The notes under the pieces are model-generated. The model was not told where the DNA came from. It did not search any database and was given only the letters and a program-made list of their open reading frames with translations. Positions 57,257 to 64,000 of a stretch of DNA of 64,000 nucleotides are shown piece after piece. Source of the DNA: Amaricoccus solimangrovi. Lineage in GTDB: Bacteria > Pseudomonadota > Alphaproteobacteria > Rhodobacterales > Rhodobacteraceae. Position 1 is the first letter of the stretch. Each line of letters starts with the position of its first letter. Where the stretch lies: NCBI RefSeq assembly GCF_006385685.1, contig NZ_VFRP01000014.1, positions 47,459 through 111,458 of the forward strand, given 5' to 3'. A program made the position numbers and the translations under genes.

Positions 57257-58183
57257 ATCCGCCTGGGCGCCCCACGGGCGCGTCGCGATGGTGTGGGCGA
57301 GTTCGTCGCGCAACCGGCTGATCGTGTATTCCGCGAAGCTCGACAGGATGCGGCCCGCCTTCTGCGCCGCGAAGACCGAGATCTCGACGCGCTCCTCCAG
57401 CGGCAGCCGGACGAGCCCCGGCATGTAGACGCCCGCGACCGAGAATTCATCGATGACCGCGACGCCGAGTCCGTGGCGCACGAGGCTCACCACCGTCTGG
57501 GCGAAGCGCGCCCGGATCGAGAGGCGCCGCTCCAGCCCCGCGCGCCGGAACGGCTCCGCCGTGATCGCCCCGTAGGGGTCGGAGGCGTCGACGCCGATCA
57601 GCATGTCCCCGGCGAGCCGGTGCGCCGGCACCGGCGCCCGCGTGGCGGCGAGCGGATGATCCTCCGGCACGATCGCGACCAGTTCGCCCACGCCGAGCGG
57701 GCGGAAATCGAGCGAGGGATGCGGGAAGCGATAGGACATCGCGACGAACTCGCCCCGTTCGAGCAGGAGGTAGTCGACCGCCTCCTCGATCTTGAGCACG
57801 TTGAGATCGATGTAGAGCTCCGGGAAGCGGCGGCGAACACGGCGGATCGCCTGCGCGGCGAGGAACTGGGCGATGGAGGGGACCGAGGCGAAGGCGAGTT
57901 CGGCCTCGCGCCCGCGCTTCAGCGACTGGAGCGCGTCCGTGAGCCCCGCCATCTTGTCATAGACCTGGTGGATCTGCTCGAAGATCGTCGCCGCCTCGGC
58001 CGCTGGCACGAAGAGCCCCGCCTTGCGCTCGAAGAGGCGCACACCGAGGCTTTCCTCCGTGTGCTTGACCAGACGGCTGATGCCGGGCGCCGACACGTTG
58101 AGCAGTTCGGCGGCGCCCGCGATCGTGCCCGCCATCATGACGGCGCGGATGACCTCGACCTGGCGCAGGGTGAGATCGCGCAT
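57254..58183 (-). CDS. LysR-family transcriptional regulator
   Basis: 309 residues. N-terminal winged HTH (LRQVEVIRAVMMAGTIAGAA, then NVSAPGISRLVKHTEESLG) and a C-terminal two-lobe effector domain. Encoded just upstream of, and on the same strand as, the transporter/dehydrogenase/dehydratase genes, which are the likely targets. LysR proteins usually activate with a pathway intermediate such as protocatechuate or dehydroshikimate as inducer; the ligand is not shown by the sequence. Confidence 0.92.
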   Translation of the reverse strand: MRDLTLRQVEVIRAVMMAGTIAGAAELLNVSAPGISRLVKHTEESLGVRLFERKAGLFVPAAEAATIFEQIHQVYDKMAGLTDALQSLKRGREAELAFASVPSIAQFLAAQAIRRVRRRFPELYIDLNVLKIEEAVDYLLLERGEFVAMSYRFPHPSLDFRPLGVGELVAIVPEDHPLAATRAPVPAHRLAGDMLIGVDASDPYGAITAEPFRRAGLERRLSIRARFAQTVVSLVRHGLGVAVIDEFSVAGVYMPGLVRLPLEERVEISVFAAQKAGRILSSFAEYTISRLRDELAHTIATRPWGAQAD

Positions 58184-58302
58184 CGCTCAGCCCGCGCCGC
58201 GCCGCCGTTTCGCGCCCCTGGTGCGTGACAAGGCTCGCCTCCCCCTTCCGCCGTCCGCTCCGGAACATAGCGCGCGGCCGGGCCGAGGGCGAGCCGGGAG
58301 GC

Positions 58303-59187
58303 TCAGCCCGCGACGGTCTCCCCGCGCGCGGGTTTCGCGCCCGGCGCGCTCGCGGCCCAGAGGTCGCGCGCGATGTCGCGCAGGATCAGCGATTCCTCCC
58401 AGCGGTCGGTCGTGTCGTTCCCGTCCCGGCCGATGATCGCATAGGGCTTCGGGCCCAGTTCGCAGGTGAAGGCGAGGGTCGCGTCCGGCGCGGCGCGGCG
58501 GCGCCAGCTCGCGAAACCATGGGCCCACCAGCGCTCGAACAGCTCGACCCACATCCGATGCGCGGGAAAGGAAATCTCCACCTGCACCTGCTCGCGCGAG
58601 GCGACGCGGCCATGAAAGGCCCAGGAATTGTCGAGGATACGCTCGATCATCGCGTGATTCTCCTCCTCCACCGGCCAGGCGAATTCGCGGCCGACGAGGA
58701 AATGCGACAGATCGGCGACCAGCGGCAGGTCGGGCATCGCGTCGAGAATGTCGAGCGTGAAATAGAGATCCGTGGTCATCCGGTCGCGGTGGGTCTCGAT
58801 CAGCACCGGAAAATCGACCTCCTCGGCGAGGCGCATCCAGCCTTCGAGCAGCGGCAGGCAGTCCGCGAGCCGGCGCGGCCGGACGTCGGGCTGGATGTCG
58901 AGATGATGGAGCGGAAATTCGGAGGCGATCTCGAGCACCGGCTTCAGGTCGTCGACGGTCTTCGGAAAGCACTGTCCCTCGGCGGTCATGCCCCGTTCGC
59001 GCAGCAGCGCGGACAGCCGCGAGACCTGTTCGCGGTCGGTCCAGTGCGTGCTGACGCCGTCGAAACCGGCATCGGCGATCATCGCGACATTCTCTTCCAG
59101 CGACCGCTCGACGCCATCGGTGTGCCGGCGCTCCATCGCCCAGAGCGACTGGAGCACGAGGAGCCCCTGTTCCCGCCGAGTTTCCAT
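58303..59187 (-). CDS. Sugar phosphate isomerase/epimerase-like TIM-barrel protein
   Basis: 294 residues from the ATG at 59187, which has AAGGAAGGAG upstream; the longer frame to 59283 lacks support. The barrel shows DAGFDGVSTHW, LLEGWMRLAEEVDFPVLIETHRD (Glu and His ligand strand), PLVADLSHFLVG and FTCELGPKPYAI. Function unknown. Downstream of a LacI gene on the same strand with a 109-bp gap, so probably regulated by it. Confidence 0.82.
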   Translation of the reverse strand: METRREQGLLVLQSLWAMERRHTDGVERSLEENVAMIADAGFDGVSTHWTDREQVSRLSALLRERGMTAEGQCFPKTVDDLKPVLEIASEFPLHHLDIQPDVRPRRLADCLPLLEGWMRLAEEVDFPVLIETHRDRMTTDLYFTLDILDAMPDLPLVADLSHFLVGREFAWPVEEENHAMIERILDNSWAFHGRVASREQVQVEISFPAHRMWVELFERWWAHGFASWRRRAAPDATLAFTCELGPKPYAIIGRDGNDTTDRWEESLILRDIARDLWAASAPGAKPARGETVAG

Positions 59188-59296
59188 GAGGCCGGTCTCC
59201 TTCCTTCGCTGCGCGGACGCGTTTCCGGAACGCCCGCCTTCGCCTCGCATATCGCTCAGATTGAGGCGTCGCGCAACGCTCAAGCCGACGCGGGCA

Positions 59297-60304
59297 TCAT
59301 CCGCGCGGCATCACGAAGGCCGGCAGGTTGAACCGGGTGTAGATGCCGAAATCGACGTGATGGACCGGTTCCTCCCCCGCGAGCGAGGGCAGGGTCGCCA
59401 GGCGGAGCGCGCGGCGCACCATCGAGGAGGTATCCTGCGCCAGCGCGTAGTCGATCACGCCCTCGCGCAGCAGCGGCGCGGTAATGTGATTCGTCTCGTG
59501 CGTCAGCACGATCGGCCGCCCCACGCGCCCCGCCGCGCGCAGCGCCTCGGCGAGGCCGGCGTTGCCGCCGGCGACATTGTAGACCGCGTCGAGATCGGGA
59601 TGGGCGGCGAGCATCTCCGCCACCGCCCGGCGGGTGTTCTCGAACTCATCCTCGCCGCCGCCCTCGTGCACGATCTGGGCGCGCGGAAAATGCGCGCGCA
59701 GATGGGCGCGGAAGCCCATCTCGCGCTCCTCGTGGCAGGAGAAGGCGTAGTCGCCGAAGATCACTCCGAACCGGGCCTCGCGCTCGCGGAACAGCCCGCC
59801 GAGCACGAAGGCCGCGCATTCCCCGGCCATCCGGTTGTCGATGCTGACGAAGGCGTCGCGCGCGTCATGCGGGAGATCGGAGATGAAGGTCACGATCCGC
59901 TTGCCCCGCGCCCGCGCCTCGGCGAGTTCGGCGCGCAGCGGCTCGGCGCTCTTCGCGGTCAGGATCAGCGGGCGCGACGGGTCGGCGCAGAGCTCGCGCG
60001 CGCGGGCGAGCATCCCGGCGTCGCTCTCGCCATGCATGTCGTGCAGCCGCGCCGAGGGCCGGTCGAGCATGGCGAGCGTACCGGCGACCTGGGCCATCAT
60101 GCCGCGCCCGACGCGGAGCAGGACGTCGAGCGGCCTGTCCTCGCCGACCGGCGCCGCCGCGCCCGAGCGCAGCTCCTCGAGCGCCGCGTCGATGACCTTG
60201 CGCGTGCGCGGATGCACGCTGCCCCGCCCGTTCAGCGCGCGGTCGATGGTCGCGCGCGACAGGCCCGTCGCCTCGGTCAGTTCCTTGATGGTGATCTTTC
60301 TCAA
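59297..60304 (-). CDS. LacI-family transcriptional regulator
   Basis: 335 residues. HTH at the very N-terminus (TIKELTEATGLSRATIDRAL) with the LacI hinge region, then a ribose-binding-like effector domain. Divergent from a sterol desaturase/fatty acid hydroxylase family gene and followed by a TIM-barrel isomerase gene. Three CCTCAT elements in the divergent region may be its operators. Confidence 0.92.
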   Translation of the reverse strand: MRKITIKELTEATGLSRATIDRALNGRGSVHPRTRKVIDAALEELRSGAAAPVGEDRPLDVLLRVGRGMMAQVAGTLAMLDRPSARLHDMHGESDAGMLARARELCADPSRPLILTAKSAEPLRAELAEARARGKRIVTFISDLPHDARDAFVSIDNRMAGECAAFVLGGLFREREARFGVIFGDYAFSCHEEREMGFRAHLRAHFPRAQIVHEGGGEDEFENTRRAVAEMLAAHPDLDAVYNVAGGNAGLAEALRAAGRVGRPIVLTHETNHITAPLLREGVIDYALAQDTSSMVRRALRLATLPSLAGEEPVHHVDFGIYTRFNLPAFVMPRG

Positions 60305-60326
60305 GCGGGTCCGCCCCTGCTGCGCG

Positions 60327-60430
60327 CCTCATGATAAACCATCGAACCCGTCCCGGCACAACCGGAGCGGGGAAAACCCAAATCGCCTCATAATGATTGA
60401 CTATGTGAAGCATCTAACCTCATATTGAGG
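60327..60430. promoter_or_regulatory. CCTCAT repeats and CCTCA-N3-TGAGG dyad in the LacI/desaturase divergent region
   Basis: CCTCAT occurs at 60327-60332, 60386-60391 and 60418-60423. The last copy is half of a dyad CCTCATATTGAGG (60418-60430). A related TCTCAT follows at 60464-60469. The region is AT-richer than its surroundings and lies between the two divergent starts at 60304 and 60527. Confidence 0.45.
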
Positions 60431-60526
60431 CGTCTCAGCGACGCGGATTCGGTGCGCGCGAAGTCTCATTGACATGGGAGGGTCCGGAGCCCGGGCGGAC
60501 CCTTCCGGCGAAAGAGGAAACGACTC

Positions 60527-61555
60527 ATGGATGAAAGCGCCTACGGCAGCCGCGACCGGCGCGGTCACTATACGCCCGACAGGCTGGTCAGGACCGGCCC
60601 GCTCTTCGAACTGCCGTTCAGGCCCCGCGTCGTGGCGCGGTGGCTTTTCGGCTGGGGCGGCTATCTCTGGCCCTACAACCTGTTCTACGCGCTGGTCGGC
60701 ATCGGCGTCTGGCTGTGGCTGACCCCGCCGATGGAGCGGATGCGCGACTTCGAGGCGGGCTGGATCGCCTTCATCTGGCTGCGCAACGCCGGGCTCATCC
60801 TGCTGTGGTTCGGCGCCTTCCATCTGCGCCTCTACGTCCAGCGCGCGCAGGGGACGCGGTTCAAGTACAACCCCAACTGGCCCTCGACCGACAACGACGC
60901 CTTCCTGTTCCGCGACCAGACCGTCGACAACATGATCTGGGCCTTCGGAAGCGGCGTCACGATCTGGACCGCCTACGAGGCGGTGACCTGGTGGCTGTTC
61001 GCCAATGGCTACGTGCCCTGGGTGAGCTGGGCCGGGCATCCCGTCTACATCGTGGCCTTCATGCTGCTCATCCCGCTGTTCCGGGAGGTGCATTTCTACC
61101 TGGTCCACCGTCTCATTCACGTGCCGGTGCTCTACAGATACGTGCACAGCCTGCACCACAACAACGTGAATCCCGGCCCCTGGTCCGGCCTCTCGATGCA
61201 TCCGGTCGAGCATCTGCTCTATTTCTCGGGCGTCGCGCTGCACTGGATCGTGCCGTCGCATCCGGTCCATGCGATGTTCCACCTCGTCCATCTCGCGATG
61301 TCGCCGGCACCGGGGCATACCGGGTTCGAGAAGGTCGTCGCGGGGGAGGACAGCGCGCTCGATACGCATTGCTTCGCCCATTACCTGCACCACAAGTATT
61401 TCGAGGTGAACTACGCCGATGGCGGCGTGCCGCTCGACCGCTGGTTCGGCACCTTCCACGACGGCTCCCGGGAGGCGGAGGAGCGGATGAACGCCCGGTT
61501 CAAGGCCCGCAACGCGAAGCGGCGGGCGAAGGCGGCGAAGGCCGCTCCCTCCTGA
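60527..61555 (+). CDS. Sterol desaturase/fatty acid hydroxylase superfamily membrane protein
   Basis: 342 residues with about four hydrophobic segments in the first 190 residues. Di-iron histidine boxes: HRLIH (194-198), HSLHH (207-211), HPVEH (nt about 61200-61215) and HYLHH in the C-terminal third. The superfamily hydroxylates or desaturates lipids, hopanoids or carotenoids at the membrane. SD AAAGAGGAAA before the ATG. Divergent from a LacI gene, an unusual partner for a lipid enzyme. The lysine/arginine-rich C-terminus is probably cytoplasmic. Confidence 0.88.
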   Translation: MDESAYGSRDRRGHYTPDRLVRTGPLFELPFRPRVVARWLFGWGGYLWPYNLFYALVGIGVWLWLTPPMERMRDFEAGWIAFIWLRNAGLILLWFGAFHLRLYVQRAQGTRFKYNPNWPSTDNDAFLFRDQTVDNMIWAFGSGVTIWTAYEAVTWWLFANGYVPWVSWAGHPVYIVAFMLLIPLFREVHFYLVHRLIHVPVLYRYVHSLHHNNVNPGPWSGLSMHPVEHLLYFSGVALHWIVPSHPVHAMFHLVHLAMSPAPGHTGFEKVVAGEDSALDTHCFAHYLHHKYFEVNYADGGVPLDRWFGTFHDGSREAEERMNARFKARNAKRRAKAAKAAPS

Positions 61556-61619
61556 CCGCCGCCTTCCGGTCCGGCGGCCGGGACGCCTCCTCCCACCCCG
61601 GCCGGCGGACCGGATCCCT

Positions 61620-61649
61620 GTCATGGCGACGCGCCCGTGTCGCCATGAC
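61620..61649 (+). terminator. Intrinsic terminator-like hairpin after the desaturase-superfamily gene
   Basis: A perfect 11-bp stem GTCATGGCGAC/GTCGCCATGAC with an 8-nt loop, followed by GCCTTT, lies 65 bp after the stop and 35 bp before the convergent LacI stop. Confidence 0.65.
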
Positions 61650-61684
61650 GCCTTTCCGCGCCATGCGAAACCGCGGAGCGCCCG

Positions 61685-62716
61685 TCAGAGGTTCTCCGGC
61701 GTGAAGAGATCCATCGGCAATGTGACATGATTGGGCAGCCGCGCGCCTTCCCCCTCGAGCGACAGCACGACGAGCTCCATCAACCGCTCGCAGAGGCGGT
61801 CGATCGGCTCGCAGACCGCGGCCGTCAGCAGGCGTTCGGAAAGCGCCGCCCGCGCGACGGGCGGCAGTTCGGGCCCGACCAGCGCGGGGCGCCGCTCCTC
61901 CGGAACGCGCCGAAGCCCCGCCACCGCGCCCGCGATCCCGCCGCCGGCGAGATAGACCCCGACGAGATCGGGATAGGCCTCGACGAGCTGGACGACGGCC
62001 TCCTCCGTCGCGGCGTCGGATTCGGAATTCACCACCGCCTCCAGCACCCGGAAACCGGGGGCCAGTTCGCGGAAGTAGGAGCGGAAGCCGATCTCGCGCG
62101 ACTCGTGCCCCTGGAAGCGCCGGCTGCCGACGATCACCCCGACCCGCCCGGGCCTGAGGGCGGTGTGATGGATCACCCAGGCGGCGGTCCGCCCCGCCTT
62201 GCGCCCGTCGATCCCGATATGGCTCGTCCGCGCCGAGGTCGGCAGATCGGAGAGCAGCGTGAAGACCGCGACGTCGCGCGCTGCGAGATCCGCGACGGCC
62301 TCGGCCACCGCCGGGTGATCGGGGCTCACCACGGCGACCGCCCGCGCGCGCCGGCCGAGACGGCGAAGCCGGGCCGCGATGTCCTCCGCGTCGTCGACGC
62401 TCCAGAAATCGGCGCGCACGACGCCCCGGAACAGCCGGGACCCCGTGATCGTCGCGGTCAGCCGCGCGGTCAGATCGGCGTAGAAGGGGACATCCGGCCG
62501 TTGCAGCAGCACCCCGACGACGACCTCCGGCAACTGCTCCCTCAGCCGGGACCGAATGAGCCCCGCCGCGTGGAAGCCGAGCCGGTGGGCCGCGTCGAGC
62601 ACGCGCCGCGCGGTATCCTCGCGCACCGGGAGCCGGCCGTTCACCACGCGGTCGACGGTGGCGACGCTCACACCCGCCTCGCGGGCGACGTCGGCGATCG
62701 TGGCGCGGGCGACCAT
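61685..62716 (-). CDS. LacI-family transcriptional regulator
   Basis: 343 residues. N-terminal HTH (ATIADVAREAGVSVATVDR, residues 5-23, then VVNGRLPV) and a Peripla_BP-type effector domain. Convergent with the sterol-desaturase-family gene and divergent from a fatty acid desaturase gene, which is the only obvious nearby target. The 122-bp divergent region contains TTCGG-N4-CCGAA at 62779-62792, a possible operator. Confidence 0.92.
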   Translation of the reverse strand: MVARATIADVAREAGVSVATVDRVVNGRLPVREDTARRVLDAAHRLGFHAAGLIRSRLREQLPEVVVGVLLQRPDVPFYADLTARLTATITGSRLFRGVVRADFWSVDDAEDIAARLRRLGRRARAVAVVSPDHPAVAEAVADLAARDVAVFTLLSDLPTSARTSHIGIDGRKAGRTAAWVIHHTALRPGRVGVIVGSRRFQGHESREIGFRSYFRELAPGFRVLEAVVNSESDAATEEAVVQLVEAYPDLVGVYLAGGGIAGAVAGLRRVPEERRPALVGPELPPVARAALSERLLTAAVCEPIDRLCERLMELVVLSLEGEGARLPNHVTLPMDLFTPENL

Positions 62717-62778
62717 GGCGACTCTCCTTTCAGCGCGATGATATGTTCTGATAGATTTACCTGCAAGACACGTTGTGA

Positions 62779-62792
62779 TTCGGTAGTCCGAA
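62779..62792. promoter_or_regulatory. Short dyad between LacI and fatty acid desaturase genes
   Basis: TTCGG and CCGAA flank TAGT; the dyad lies 46-59 bp before the desaturase start in an AT-richer intergenic stretch. Weak evidence on its own. Confidence 0.3.
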
Positions 62793-62838
62793 GCGCATCT
62801 TCCCTCAAAATCGCCGCGTCTCGGGAGGATCCTGGCAA

Positions 62839-63969
62839 ATGACGGAAATGACCTCGGATTTCAGCGATGGAACGCCCGCTCCGCGCGGCCGGAAGCGCGA
62901 CTACAGCCTGCTGGGCGAGGATGCGCGCCGGGCGGTCGAGAACGGGCTGAAGGCGGCCGAATGGTATCACACCGACCTGCCGCGCAAGGAAATGAAGGCC
63001 TTCATGCAGCGTTCGGACCAGCCGGCGATCCGCGACACGATCCTCTGGCTCGGCGCGATGGCGGTCTTCGCGGGCCTCGGCGTCGCGCTCTGGCTGGCGG
63101 GCCACCCCTGGCTGTCGATCCCGCTCTGGCTCGCCTACGGCGTGCTCTACGGTTCCGCCTCGGATTCGCGCTGGCACGAATGCGGGCATGGAACGGCGTT
63201 CAAGACGCGCTGGATGAACGACTGGGTCTACCAGATCGCCTCCTTCATGATGATCCGCAACCCCTACACCTGGCGCTGGAGCCACACGCGGCACCACACC
63301 GACACCTACATCGTCGGCCTCGATCCGGAAATCGCGGTGATGCGGCCGCCGGCGTTCTTCAAGCTCGTCCTGAACTTCTTCGGCGTGATCGATTCCTGGA
63401 ACGGCCTCGGCCGGATGCTCTACAACGCTACCGGCCGGATCCATCCGGAGGAGGCGACCTTCGTTCCGGAGATGGAGCAGCCCAAGGTGATCCGCGTCGC
63501 ACGGATCTGGACGCTGATCTACGCCGCGACCATCGCGCTCGCCATCGCCACGCAGTCGGTCCTGCCGCTGATGGTCATCGGCCTGCCGCGTCTCTACGGC
63601 GCCTGGCACCACATCATGACGGGCCTTCTGCAGCATGGCGGGCTCGCGGACGACGTGCTCGACCACCGGCTGAACTCGCGCACCGTTTACATGAACCCGA
63701 TTTCGCGCTTCATCTACTGGAACATGAACTATCACGTGGAGCACCACATGTTCCCGATGGTGCCCTACCATCAGCTGCCCGCGCTGCACGAACGGATCCG
63801 GCACGACCTGCCCGCGCCGAACCGCTCGATCGCCGAGGCGTTCCGCGAGATGTGGCCCGCGCTCGTTCGCCAGCTCCGCTACGAGGACTACTTCCTGAAG
63901 CGCGAACTTCCCGCGACGGCGAAGCCCTATCGCGAGGACTTCCACGCCGAGGCGCTCGGCGCCGCCTGA
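62839..63969 (+). CDS. Fatty acid desaturase family protein (membrane di-iron)
   Basis: 376 residues. Three histidine boxes: HECGH (113-117), HTRHH (149-153) and HVEHH (299-303), in the spacing of acyl-lipid desaturases and related hydroxylases. Two pairs of membrane helices (about 65-105 and 215-250). It uses oxygen and an electron donor to introduce a double bond or hydroxyl into an acyl chain or related lipid. SD GGGAGGA lies before the ATG. Divergent from a LacI gene. Only 31 bases follow it before the window ends. Confidence 0.9.
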   Translation: MTEMTSDFSDGTPAPRGRKRDYSLLGEDARRAVENGLKAAEWYHTDLPRKEMKAFMQRSDQPAIRDTILWLGAMAVFAGLGVALWLAGHPWLSIPLWLAYGVLYGSASDSRWHECGHGTAFKTRWMNDWVYQIASFMMIRNPYTWRWSHTRHHTDTYIVGLDPEIAVMRPPAFFKLVLNFFGVIDSWNGLGRMLYNATGRIHPEEATFVPEMEQPKVIRVARIWTLIYAATIALAIATQSVLPLMVIGLPRLYGAWHHIMTGLLQHGGLADDVLDHRLNSRTVYMNPISRFIYWNMNYHVEHHMFPMVPYHQLPALHERIRHDLPAPNRSIAEAFREMWPALVRQLRYEDYFLKRELPATAKPYREDFHAEALGAA

Positions 63970-64000
63970 GCGGAGCCCGCGCCCGGGAAACAGCCAGAAA

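Noticed and set aside
60361..60430. AT-rich patch before the desaturase-family gene as a riboswitch or small RNA.
   Set aside because: No stable conserved structure beyond short operator-like dyads could be seen by eye.

Overview
This window is a dense, about 70% G+C bacterial chromosome segment that looks alphaproteobacterial, plausibly of the Rhodobacterales/Paracoccaceae type. That assignment is an inference from three things: base composition, the glpR-glpD-glpSTPQUV ABC-type glycerol locus known from rhizobia and relatives, and the many ABC sugar operons with LacI regulators. I found 53 protein-coding genes. I saw no tRNA, rRNA, CRISPR array, insertion sequence or phage gene, and no gene-free stretch longer than 300 bases. 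Most genes sit in operons with stop/start overlaps such as ATGA or TGATG.

Region by region. (1) 1-4359: the 3' part of a thiamine-diphosphate enzyme, a mandelate racemase/enolase-superfamily enzyme, a DUF4396 membrane protein and a cytosine-deaminase-like amidohydrolase. (2) 4465-17421: a LacI regulator divergent from a glycoside operon made of a three-gene ABC importer plus its ATPase, a GH2 beta-mannosidase, a TIM-barrel isomerase, a Gfo/Idh/MocA dehydrogenase, an atypical orphan protein, an aldo/keto reductase and a GH43 glycosidase. (3) 17459-24361, minus strand: a second LacI-headed sugar module with isomerase, Gfo/Idh/MocA dehydrogenase and a ribose-type ABC importer. (4) 24508-41677: a complete hydroxamate-type siderophore locus. 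It holds a phosphopantetheinyl transferase, a Cys-rich ECF sigma factor, an ornithine/lysine N-hydroxylase, an acyltransferase, an esterase, a PLP lyase-like enzyme, a MATE exporter, an MbtH protein, a single-module NRPS (C-A-T-TE), a TonB receptor and a FecBCDE-type importer. (5) 41845-43923: glutamine-dependent NAD synthetase. (6) 44023-52774: glycerol/glycerol-3-phosphate regulation, oxidation and ABC uptake. (7) 52812-58183, minus strand: a quinate/shikimate-to-protocatechuate module (LysR, MHS-type transporter, shikimate dehydrogenase, two-domain dehydroshikimate dehydratase). (8) 58303-63969: a TIM-barrel isomerase, two LacI regulators and two di-iron membrane desaturase/hydroxylase genes.

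The best candidate for an undescribed system is the siderophore locus. Two transcription units diverge from a 133-bp region carrying a near-concentric nested dyad at 31501-31545. The gene set predicts an N-acyl-N-hydroxy-ornithine (or lysine) monomer that one iterative NRPS module oligomerises and its thioesterase releases. Export by the MATE protein, recapture by the TonB/ABC system and iron release by a serine esterase would follow. The esterase hints at ester bonds in the product, and the PLP enzyme has no obvious role in the known hydroxamate pathways I can recall. Other points worth a look are complementary degenerate motifs in the two glycerol ABC ATPases, a matched pair of operator-like sites around the first LacI gene, a T-N11-A dyad before the shikimate transporter operon, and a low-G+C orphan gene inside the mannoside operon.
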